This document shows positions 25,274 to 33,900 of a stretch of 64,000 nucleotides of DNA, piece after piece. Source of the stretch: Kaistella chaponensis (lineage in GTDB: Bacteria > Bacteroidota > Bacteroidia > Flavobacteriales > Weeksellaceae). Made by a program: the position numbers and the translations under genes. The notes under the pieces were generated by a model. The model was given only the letters and a program-made list of their open reading frames with translations. It searched no databases and had not been told where the DNA came from. The DNA is taken from the NCBI RefSeq assembly GCF_900156725.1, contig NZ_FTOI01000016.1, positions 1-64,000 of the forward strand, read 5' to 3'. The first letter of the stretch is position 1. Each line of letters opens with the position of its first letter.

Positions 25274-25281
25274 CAAAAATA
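25274..25281 (-). promoter_or_regulatory. -7 box for the DUF1569 gene
   Basis: TATTTTTG on the minus strand, 17 bases before the ATG; the same octamer precedes prmA, mtgA and dedA here. Confidence 0.4.
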
Positions 25282-25305
25282 GAATTTTTTAGAGGAATAT
25301 TTCGA

Positions 25306-25866
25306 TTAAATTTCACTTCTGATTCTGCTTAAAGTTTCCTGAGAAATTCCAAGATAAGAAGCGATCATTCCTAAAGGTGCACGAAGGATAATATTGGGAT
25401 TTTCGTGGATTAATCGAAGATACTTTTCTTTGGCGGTGTGAAACTGGAGGGTAGAAATGCGATCCGTCATTTGCGTAATAATATTCCCTAAAACAAAACG
25501 GCTGAAATTGGCACTCTCTAAAGATACAGCACACAATTCTTCGAGTTTCGCATAATTGCAGAATTCAACGGTGCTTTCTTCGATGGCCTCAAAATTATAT
25601 CTCGTGGGATTGTTTTGAAAAAGCGTATCGGTATTTGCCATCAAATTTCCTTCTGTATAAAATTTGGTTGTGATTTCTTTTCCGTTTTCGTAGTAAAAAG
25701 AGCGCACCAAACCATTCTTTATGAAATAGACATTTCTATTATACTGATCCTGTTTACTGATTAATTCTGCCTTTTTGAAATCTTTGGTTTGAAAATCTTC
25801 GGATAAGAATTTTTCAATATCCTTATTGGTTTTCAGATTTAGAGGAAGAGCGTCGATAAGTTCCAT
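25306..25866 (-). CDS. Crp/Fnr-family transcriptional regulator
   Basis: 186 residues. An N-terminal cyclic-nucleotide-binding fold (FKKAELISKQDQYNRNVYFIKNGLVR, then FYTEGNLM) is followed by a dimer helix. The C-terminal helix-turn-helix is APLGMIASYLGISQETLSRI, the typical recognition sequence of Bacteroidetes Crp-like proteins. The usual cAMP-contact Arg/Ser pair is not evident, as in most of this group, so the effector is unknown. The HTH lies very near the C-terminus. Its targets may include nearby genes but no site repeats were seen. Confidence 0.88.
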   Translation of the reverse strand: MELIDALPLNLKTNKDIEKFLSEDFQTKDFKKAELISKQDQYNRNVYFIKNGLVRSFYYENGKEITTKFYTEGNLMANTDTLFQNNPTRYNFEAIEESTVEFCNYAKLEELCAVSLESANFSRFVLGNIITQMTDRISTLQFHTAKEKYLRLIHENPNIILRAPLGMIASYLGISQETLSRIRSEI

Positions 25867-25892
25867 GGAAAGCTTTTTTGCGAATTTAACGA

Positions 25893-25927
25893 AAAAAGAA
25901 CGTTCTAAAATAAGGAACGTTCTTTTT
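25893..25927 (-). terminator. terminator of the 3-hydroxyacyl-CoA dehydrogenase gene
   Basis: AAAAAGAACGTTC and GAACGTTCTTTTT are perfect 13-base arms around a 9-base loop, effective in both directions. Confidence 0.8.
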
Positions 25928-25952
25928 ATAGGTGAAAATTCACAACACTTTT

Positions 25953-26852
25953 CTAGGGTTTCAAAAAATCTGCTTCCTTAAACGCAGGATTTGGATATTG
26001 ATAGAAACCTTCCGAAGTTGAAAGTCCGAGTTTATTTTGATCGATAAAATTTTTCTTTAAAAAATCGACCACTTTTCCGGCAGTTTCACTCTTGGTTTTT
26101 TCGAATTTAATGGAATTGATGTTGTATGCTGTTGTAATTCCTACCACATCTAAAATTCCAAATGGACCAATTGGAGCGCCAGTTGAAACCATCCAAGCTT
26201 TATCAATGGTTTCTACATCGGCGACATCATTTACCAATAAACTGGTCGCAGCATCCAAAAGCGGAACCAATAGAGAATTCACAATATAACCAGGTTGTTC
26301 TTTGTGGAGCGGCAAAGTAACCATTCCTATGTGTTTTGCAAAGTCTACAACAAGCTGAAAAACTTCGGGGTTTGTTGTGGCGTGACTCATGATTTCTGCG
26401 GTATTGTGTTTCCAGATTTCATTGGCGAAATGCAGCGATAAAAACTTCTCTGGTCTTCCCGTAACTGCTGCAAACATACTTGGTAATAAGGTAGAAGTAT
26501 TGGTCGCAAAAATAGTTTTCTCTGGTGCAAGTGGCGCCAATTTGGTGTAAAATTCTGTTTTAATTGCGGGATTTTCCGGAATTGCTTCGATCATTAAATC
26601 GGCATCACTTACCGCCTCTTTTAAATCAGTGGAATAAGAAATTCTTTCGAAGGCCGCTTCAATTTGTCCGTCACTTGCATTCAAATCTTTCTTGAAATTT
26701 TCTGCTAGAATTTGAAAACTATTTTTAGCTTTATCCAGAACCTTCTCATTAATGTCAAAAACAACGATATGAAATCCGTGAAAAGCTGCTTGAAAGGCAA
26801 TTTGAGAACCTAAAACTCCACTTCCTGCAATGGTCACATTTTTTATTTTCAT
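25953..26852 (-). CDS. 3-hydroxyacyl-CoA dehydrogenase
   Basis: 299 residues. VTIAGSGVLGSQIAFQAAFHG is the NAD-binding start. MIEAIPENPAIKTEFY carries the Glu of the catalytic pair region, and FLSLHFANEIWKHNTAEIM the catalytic His, although the usual FNP is FAN here. GYIVNSLLVPLLDAA and GAPIGPFGILDVVG match the C-terminal helical domain. It oxidises 3-hydroxyacyl-CoA (for example 3-hydroxybutyryl-CoA) with NAD+ in fatty-acid or butyrate metabolism. It stands alone with its own terminator; the thiolase at 22418 could act downstream in the same pathway. Confidence 0.9.
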   Translation of the reverse strand: MKIKNVTIAGSGVLGSQIAFQAAFHGFHIVVFDINEKVLDKAKNSFQILAENFKKDLNASDGQIEAAFERISYSTDLKEAVSDADLMIEAIPENPAIKTEFYTKLAPLAPEKTIFATNTSTLLPSMFAAVTGRPEKFLSLHFANEIWKHNTAEIMSHATTNPEVFQLVVDFAKHIGMVTLPLHKEQPGYIVNSLLVPLLDAATSLLVNDVADVETIDKAWMVSTGAPIGPFGILDVVGITTAYNINSIKFEKTKSETAGKVVDFLKKNFIDQNKLGLSTSEGFYQYPNPAFKEADFLKP

Positions 26853-26941
26853 TTTTTTAAATTTTATTATTTTCTACTCCAAATTGTACTTCAAAGTTGC
26901 AACTAATAAAAGGTTAATCACTTGATATATATCAAAAATGT

Positions 26942-26984
26942 ACAAAAAAAAAGAACGTCCAGATTGTAAAAATCCAGACGCTCC
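26942..26984 (-). terminator. terminator of the export operon
   Basis: On the minus strand CGTCTGGATT pairs fully (two G-T) with AATCTGGACG and is followed by a run of T's. Confidence 0.75.
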
Positions 26985-27028
26985 CAACAAACAAACAGCA
27001 TGAAAACTGTTATCTTTTTAGTTTGGAA

Positions 27029-28246
27029 TCATTCTTCAACAGAAATAAATTCCACTCCATCTTTCTCAATCAAATCTTGAGAAATTTTATATTTTTTCAT
27101 TAAAAAATGAATTTTAATTTTTAAAGCAACCCATCCTAAAATAAAATAAACCCAACCTAAAATTAATAGGTGAACCAAATGCTTTTTGGTTAAAAAATCA
27201 GAACCATTTTGTACCACCATGATCTTTAAAGCTTCTAAATAAGGCGTTAAAGGAATGATCGCCGTAAAACTTTTGATAAATTCTGGCATCGCATAAGACG
27301 GCCAAGTAAATCCACTAATAATAAAAGCTGGAGATGCAATCACCATTAAAATTTGTGTCGCTTTCAAGGCATCTGGAACTAAAATACTTACCAAAACACC
27401 CAAATTGGTTGCTGCAATCACGAAAGCTGCGGTGAGCAAGAAAAAATTTCCAATATGATCCGGAGCTGGAATTTTGAAATACAAACTGCACAGATAAAAA
27501 AAGAGAATATTGAAATTCGCAAAAATCCAGATTGGGAGACATTTGATGGTCATCACCACGATTGCATATTTTTCTTTTCCGGCAAAATCTTTTAGGAAAG
27601 ATTCTCTTTTAAATTCCTCGGAAAATGTAACCGCCATTGCGAGTAAAATTACCTGTTGCAAAACAACCGCCATCATTGCAGGCCACATAAAAATCAGGTA
27701 ATTACTGGTCGTGTTGAAGAGTGTAATATAATTTGCTTTGAACGGTTCGAACTGGGTTTTTGCAATATCGGCGTTCATTCCTTTTTTCTGTAAAGCTTTA
27801 ATTTCAGCACCCGCAGAAAATGTTCCCAATATTTGTTGAATGGCTTTGGTTGCAAAATTGGCGGTTAAAACATTCGAAGTATTTACATAAACATTGACTT
27901 CAGGATATTTTTTTTGCAGCATCATGGCTTCAAAACGCTCCGGAATTACAATCACCGCGGCTGCTTCCGTTTTGATGGTTTCGTCTTTCAGATTGGCTGG
28001 TTCACTGATGTAATTAAGAATTTTTAGCGATTTGCTGTCTTGCAACATTTCCACTACTTGATTCGACAAAGGAGTATTGTCGTGGTTCACCAAAATCACG
28101 GGAATATTTTCAACTTTCCCCGATTGATAAGTAAAACCAATCAGCAAAGCATAAAAAACAGGCGCCATAAAAAAAACCGACAACATGGTTTTGTTGGTGA
28201 AGAACAGGCGAAATTCCCTTTTTAATAAATAATTTATTTGTTTCAT
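27029..28246 (-). CDS. ABC-2 type transporter permease
   Basis: 405 residues. One N-terminal helix (KTMLSVFFMAPVFYALLIGF), a ~150-residue extracytoplasmic domain, then five further helices (TSNYLIFMWPAMMAVVLQQVILLAM, and IIPLTPYLEALKIMV after them). This is the ABC2_membrane_3 arrangement of drug-export and YhhJ-type permeases. It is the third gene of a TolC-HlyD-permease operon, 26 bases after the HlyD gene. No ABC ATPase is encoded in the operon, and the second permease gene often found in such clusters is missing as well, so an ATPase from elsewhere would be needed. Confidence 0.85.
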   Translation of the reverse strand: MKQINYLLKREFRLFFTNKTMLSVFFMAPVFYALLIGFTYQSGKVENIPVILVNHDNTPLSNQVVEMLQDSKSLKILNYISEPANLKDETIKTEAAAVIVIPERFEAMMLQKKYPEVNVYVNTSNVLTANFATKAIQQILGTFSAGAEIKALQKKGMNADIAKTQFEPFKANYITLFNTTSNYLIFMWPAMMAVVLQQVILLAMAVTFSEEFKRESFLKDFAGKEKYAIVVMTIKCLPIWIFANFNILFFYLCSLYFKIPAPDHIGNFFLLTAAFVIAATNLGVLVSILVPDALKATQILMVIASPAFIISGFTWPSYAMPEFIKSFTAIIPLTPYLEALKIMVVQNGSDFLTKKHLVHLLILGWVYFILGWVALKIKIHFLMKKYKISQDLIEKDGVEFISVEE

Positions 28247-28272
28247 TTTGTGAGATTTAATCTAATCTGCCA

Positions 28273-29232
28273 TTATTTTAAAGTCACATTTGAGTTCACC
28301 AAAATATCTTTCGCTTCCTGTTGATTTTCTGGAATTACCTTAATCTCATATATTGCTTCTTCCGGTTCGTAATCGGGGAAAGCGGTAGTAATATCTGCAT
28401 ATCTTGCCAATTGTTTGATCGTTACAATTTTACCAGAAAATTCTTTTTTGCTGTAATTCACCATCATTTTTACTGTACTTCCTTTTTTATATTTCTCGAT
28501 TTTAGATTCCGGAATGGTAAATCGGAAGTAAGAAGTATCGGGAATATAACCTGTAAAAAGCGGATAACCAGCGGTTGCCAATTCTCCTTTGTTCAAAGCG
28601 ATGGTTTCAATTTCCATATCGTTGGTTGCGATGATGTATTTTTCAGAATAGGCCACGTTTGCTTCCTGCAATGCACCCATCGCTTGATTTTGCTGACCTT
28701 GCGCCATTTCTATTTTCTCGAAACGCGTTCCTGTTTCAACATCGTGAAGTTCGGCGTTTACTGCATCCAACTGTGCTTTTGCCCCTTGAAATTTCGCAAA
28801 ATATTCATCGTAATTTTGGGGAGAAAGCAAACTGTCGTGGTACATATTTTTTGCCCGGTTAAAGGATTTCTGTGCAAACTGAAACTGTTCCTGCAAACCT
28901 TTTTGTTTGGCTTTCAACTGGCGAAGTTGATCGGCAGTTGCACCATTTTTCGCCATTTGAACCTGAGCATTTGCAGCAGAAGTTGCGCCTCTTGCCTGAG
29001 CAATTTTTGCAGAAACTTCAGGGACATCTAAAATTGCTAAAGTGTCGCCAACTTTTACGATTTGTCCTTCTTCTACATTAATTTTTAAAATTCTTCCTGT
29101 AATTTTTGGGGAAAAGGAAACGATTTCTTTTTTCGTTTTCCCCACAATTTCCCGTTCAGGTTTTGATTCTTTGCAGCCCCAAAGTGTGATGATACTAACC
29201 AAGGCTAAAGATTTTAATACCGTATTTTTCAT
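28273..29232 (-). CDS. HlyD-family periplasmic adaptor lipoprotein
   Basis: 319 residues. The leader ends TLWGC with Cys20 as the lipidation site. [26 protein letters not shown], split over two strands, is the lipoyl/barrel-sandwich half, followed by a long coiled-coil hairpin (about residues 75-180, rich in Gln, Ala and Lys). The returning lipoyl half is EIETIALNKGELATAGYPLF. It bridges the inner-membrane permease and the TolC protein in an export complex. Second gene of the operon. Confidence 0.88.
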   Translation of the reverse strand: MKNTVLKSLALVSIITLWGCKESKPEREIVGKTKKEIVSFSPKITGRILKINVEEGQIVKVGDTLAILDVPEVSAKIAQARGATSAANAQVQMAKNGATADQLRQLKAKQKGLQEQFQFAQKSFNRAKNMYHDSLLSPQNYDEYFAKFQGAKAQLDAVNAELHDVETGTRFEKIEMAQGQQNQAMGALQEANVAYSEKYIIATNDMEIETIALNKGELATAGYPLFTGYIPDTSYFRFTIPESKIEKYKKGSTVKMMVNYSKKEFSGKIVTIKQLARYADITTAFPDYEPEEAIYEIKVIPENQQEAKDILVNSNVTLK

Positions 29233-29305
29233 TTTGTTTGTTTGTTTGAATTTTTGCGTCTTTTTCTTTTCTCTTAAAATCTATTTTCTACTCGTCTATT
29301 TTGTA

Positions 29306-30712
29306 TTAAAGCTTTTCAATCTGTAAATTCTGTGTAGATTTCATCAACTCAATTGCACTTCTTCTTTGATTAAAAATGGCGGTTTGCAGTTCTAGTTCTG
29401 CATTTTCCAAATCATTTTCCGCATCAATCAAAGCGGAGGAAGTTTTGGTTCCATATCGGAATTCTTTTTCCACCTGTTCTAAACCTTGTTTTGCAATTTC
29501 TCGGGATTTTTCTTTCAACTTAATTTGCGTGTTTGCAATCGTGTAATTGGTTTGATTGTTGGCTAAATTCAGATTCAGTTTTTTGGAAGCATCGCGTTTT
29601 TTGTTTTCTAAAATCTCTTTTTCGATTTTGGCTTTTTCAACCTGATGTTTTCCTTCATTTCCGTCAAAAATATCCCACTTAAAACCAACTCCTGCTTGAA
29701 ACAAAGGAAAGATACTCGTATTTGCAGGATTCATATCCAATTTCTTTCCGGTATTCGGTAACAATTCTTTGGATGTCGCAATATTGCTGTTGAACAAGCC
29801 AAAATAGCTCAGTGAACTTTGTGCCTGAACTTTTGGAATCCACCATCTTTCTTCGGCTTTAATTTTAAATTCTGTGGCTTTAATTCCGTGGTCTAAAGCT
29901 TTTAGTTCTACTCTATTTTCGATATTTTGATTGAGAACTTCGTAGGAAATCGTTTGCAGTTTTGGTTCAATCAGCGCGATTCTTTCCCGTTCAATGCCTG
30001 TTAATAAATAGATTTGCGTGAGTAACAATTCTTTTTTTCCTTCATACTCCACCAATTTAGAATCGAGATTTGCTTGTGCCAATTCGATTTTTTTATGATC
30101 GTATGGTGTAATCAAACCGTATCCTAAAGCTTTATCTGCCGTTTTTCGATTGATATCTAAACGTTTTTTCGCTTCGTCTAACACTTTTTTAGATTCCTGA
30201 ACCAAAGCAATTTGATCGTACGCTTTTGAAACCTCTGTGATGACCTCATCGCGGCTTTTATCCATTAATAAAATTTCAGAAATACTTTTTTCCTTATTGG
30301 CTTCTTTCAAATATTTTACTTTCCCGCCAGAATACAAAAGAACGCTTGCTTCGGCTTTTGCTAAAGCAGAAAGTCCGGAAATATTCAGGTTATTATTGAG
30401 TTGACCTTCTGGAATGAGAGCACCCGGAAAAACACCTGGAATTGGTGGAATGCCAATTTCCGGAGATTTGAGATGCGCACTTGCATAAAGATAACCGGCT
30501 TTTCCCGAAATATCAACTTTTGGAAGAAATACATCTTTTAGTTTTTGATCATCGAGTTGGGTGTATTTATTTTCCAGTTTTTGTTGGGTCAAAGTTCCAT
30601 CACTACTCAAAGCGCTTTGAATCAGTTCCTGTAAATTTGGTGCTTGTTGGGCAGAAAAAACCAGCGGAAAAAAGAGCAGCATTTTGCCCAGATTATGTGT
30701 TAAGGTTTTCAT
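29306..30712 (-). CDS. TolC-family outer membrane efflux protein
   Basis: 468 residues from the ATG at 30712; the frame extends to 30775 but only the shorter form starts with a signal peptide (MKTLTHNLGKMLLFFPLVFS). Two OEP repeats are visible: long helices with VITEVSKAYDQIALVQESKK and EKEFRYGTKTSSALIDAENDLENAELEL, the last being the typical end of the second repeat. It forms the trimeric channel of the export system. First gene of the operon. An inverted repeat 55 bases upstream may be an operator. Confidence 0.9.
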   Translation of the reverse strand: MKTLTHNLGKMLLFFPLVFSAQQAPNLQELIQSALSSDGTLTQQKLENKYTQLDDQKLKDVFLPKVDISGKAGYLYASAHLKSPEIGIPPIPGVFPGALIPEGQLNNNLNISGLSALAKAEASVLLYSGGKVKYLKEANKEKSISEILLMDKSRDEVITEVSKAYDQIALVQESKKVLDEAKKRLDINRKTADKALGYGLITPYDHKKIELAQANLDSKLVEYEGKKELLLTQIYLLTGIERERIALIEPKLQTISYEVLNQNIENRVELKALDHGIKATEFKIKAEERWWIPKVQAQSSLSYFGLFNSNIATSKELLPNTGKKLDMNPANTSIFPLFQAGVGFKWDIFDGNEGKHQVEKAKIEKEILENKKRDASKKLNLNLANNQTNYTIANTQIKLKEKSREIAKQGLEQVEKEFRYGTKTSSALIDAENDLENAELELQTAIFNQRRSAIELMKSTQNLQIEKL

Positions 30713-30767
30713 TTTCTCTATTTGTTTGTTTGATGGTACAAAGGTGCGGCTAATAAAAAGGCATTCC

Positions 30768-30783
30768 TTTGACATTTGTCAAA
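30768..30783. promoter_or_regulatory. candidate operator of the export operon
   Basis: TTTGACATTTGTCAAA is a perfect inverted repeat (TTTGACA/TGTCAAA) 55 bases before the tolC-like start. Such sites are typical for TetR-family repressors of efflux operons, but no regulator gene is adjacent. Confidence 0.4.
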
Positions 30784-30813
30784 AACGTATTGGATACACG
30801 TATTTTTCAGACC

Positions 30814-30847
30814 CAAAAAAATCCGCCTCAAAATTGAAACGGATTTA
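30814..30847 (-). terminator. terminator of the alpha-2-macroglobulin gene
   Basis: On the minus strand AATCCGTTTC pairs with GAGGCGGATT (two G-T) and is followed by seven T's. Confidence 0.65.
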
Positions 30848-30957
30848 AAGACTAACAAATATTTAACAATATATTTTAGAGGTTTAGACGACTGATTGTA
30901 ATTCTTTTATCTTTCATCTATTTTCTTTTCTTTACTTATCATTAAAAGGAATAGCAA

Positions 30958-33900
30958 TTAGTCGGAAATCGTAACCGTGGTTCCTTTCGTATGCGCATTC
31001 ATTTGCGGTGCATAATAATTTTGCAAAGTCGTAATTCCGTTGCTGAAAGTTCCAGAAGCATTGCAGATATAATCGTACTCGAAAACATATTTTCCTTTTC
31101 GCATATATTCGATGTAGAAATTCGTGGACGCATCTTTTGTGCTTTGGTAATAGCCTAAATTATTTTTCCATTCGTATCCCGAAATCACATTTAGCGGCTC
31201 AAATCCTGCAGCACGCATGTCTTTCAGATGAATAAATTCCAAGTTTCTATCGGTGTTCAAAATCATTCTTACCGTCACTTTATCGCCGACTTTTAGTGGA
31301 GCATTTTCTGCAATTTTTACCAATTCTTCCCCATTCACGGTTTTTACTTTTTTGTACAATTCTTTCGTGATGGAAAGGTAAGATTCAGAAGATTTTATTT
31401 TATCTAAATCTTCATAATATTGCCAGAATAAACCACCTTGCACAATTCCAGGACTGGGTTTTGTGACCGTAACGGTTGCTAAATTTTTATTAATCTCTTC
31501 ATTTTTCAAAGTAGATTTCACGTATCCTGTCGCTTTCGTATCAGGATTTACAAGCTCTTTTCCGCCCCAAATTATCGTGGCTTTATCGCTTTCTGCGGAA
31601 GTCCAGGATTTGCCGGAATTTAAAATCGTGAAAATAACTTCTGCTGTTCCGCGCGAACTTCCCCAGGAATTTACTTCTTTCTGCGTGATGAGCCAAATTT
31701 TCATTTCCTCAATCATTTTTTCATCGTTTGGAGTCAATTTATTAAATGCTTCCAAAGCTCCTGCATGATTCACGGTTTTGGAATTATACCATCCCCAATC
31801 GTTCAGATTTTGTTTCCAGTAAATTCCCTGCGTTTGACTATCGGTGGATGTTTCTTTTAAATAAGTCAGGAATTTTTTAGAAATATCTTTCATTCCGTAA
31901 TCATCAAACAACATCGCCAATCGGTGCAATCCGAAGAAGGTGAAATCGGTGATCTTTTCTGTTTTCGCTTTCGCAATGACCGCGTTTTTGAGCGCTTTTC
32001 CTTTGGTATTTAAAGGATACTGCTTTTCCCAATAATTTCTGGTATCCAAATAATCGAGTACAAAATTATTCACCACGTCTTTCTTGTTAATTTGCCCATA
32101 TTTATTCACTTCTGAATCAACATAACCAATCAGTTTTGCAACCATTTCTTTTTGTTCCGAAGATTGATAATCTGCGACATTTCCTTTTAACCATTCATTT
32201 ATTTTTCCTAATGATTTCAGGATGTACAGCGAATTATAGTAGGAACTCGGATAACCTTGATACCAGGAAAATCCACCGTCTGGATTTTGCAATTTCTGTA
32301 ATTCGCTCCAATCATCGTTAATGGAATTCCGCATCGTATTCGCATCGAACAAACGCGCTAATTTTTCCATTTGTTCGGTTTCGTTTTTACTTTCTAAAAC
32401 CCATGGAGTTTCTTCCAACAACAATTGTTTCAACTCTTGGTTTTTCTCCAAACTGCTTTTCAGTAAACCTTTGCTTTGATATTCTTCAAAAACCGTTTTT
32501 AGTTTCGGGTTGGCTTTAAAAATTTCGGAAGCCAAAACATCAGCAAACCATTTATTGAAGACCACATCTGCAGAATTATTCGTGTCATTTTTTAAACTTG
32601 GTAGCGCAAACATAATTTCCCATATTGGATTGGTTGTTAATTCCAACGTGTTTGAAAAGTTTGTTGCAGTGGTAGAAGTGTTTTTCGCCAGATTTTCTAA
32701 AGTAAACGTTTTCGTCTGTCCTTCTTTTACGAAAATCGGAACTGCATCCGTAACCAACATTCTGTTTGGTAAAATGGCAATTGCTTTTTGTTCACCATCG
32801 GAAAAATCACCCGCTTTTGCCACAATTTTAAATATAATGGAAGAAACGTTATTTGGAACTTTCACGGTCCAGTTCACCACTTCATTTCCGTTTTCTTTTA
32901 GTTCAAAGGATTTTTGAGTATCCTTTAAATTAAATTTTGATGAAATATCTTCATTCGTAAACGCATCTAAAATCTGCAGTTGCGCAGTTCCGCTTAAAGG
33001 TTTACTCACCAAACTCGACAATTTCGATTGCAGATTCAATTCATCGCCTTCGCGTAAAAAACGTGGATAATTCGGCGTTACGGAAAACTCTTTTTGAGTA
33101 ACCACTGATTTTTCTAAAGTTGCAGAACGTGCATCTTTGGTATGCGCCAAAAACATCAGTTTCCATTGCGTTAATGCTTCTGGAGACGTAAATTCGAAGG
33201 TGACATTTCCGTCTTTATCGGTCATTAAATTGGGATAGAAAAACGCGGTTTCGTTTAAGTTTTGGCGAACTGGGATTTTGTCAAGATTTTCTCTCTTTGA
33301 TATTTCAATTCCACTCGCTTTTCCACTTAAAGCGGTAACAATTACAGCATCCATTGCGACCTCTGCTTTGGCTGCTGTACTTGGTGGTGGTGGCGGCGCA
33401 GCGTAATTTGCTTTTTTCACACCTTCTTGATTCATTATGCCTGCAGAGGTTTCCAACTGTTTCATTATCAAAGGGATTCCATAAATTCCACCATCAAACC
33501 AATTGAAATTTGGGAAATTCACACTTTTCTGCTCCAAATAAGGAACGCGTCTGTTGTAAAATTCCTGAGAAAGATTTTCATTAATTCCATAAGAATTCAT
33601 CAAAAAATATCGCTGATACAATTGCTGCCACGAATAAGAATTTACGGCAAACTGATCCAAAGATTTGTCGTACATATTCGCCAAAACTTCAGCATTGATT
33701 TTCTCTTTATCTACCCCAAGAACTTTCACCGTCCATTTTTCTTTGGAATTCGGTTGTAGTTTGTCACGGAAAGTTACAGTTTCGATTCGCAACGGTTTTT
33801 TATCAGACATAATTTTCAGATTCACCGATTCGGTTTTCACATCGTTGAAAGCTACCAACTGGAACTGAACATTGATCTGATCGATGCTTTCATCTTTCGG

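Noticed and set aside
28321-29031. 236-codon plus-strand frame opposite the HlyD gene
   Set aside because: It mirrors the coding of a well-supported HlyD lipoprotein; composition is Cys/Phe-rich as in antisense frames.
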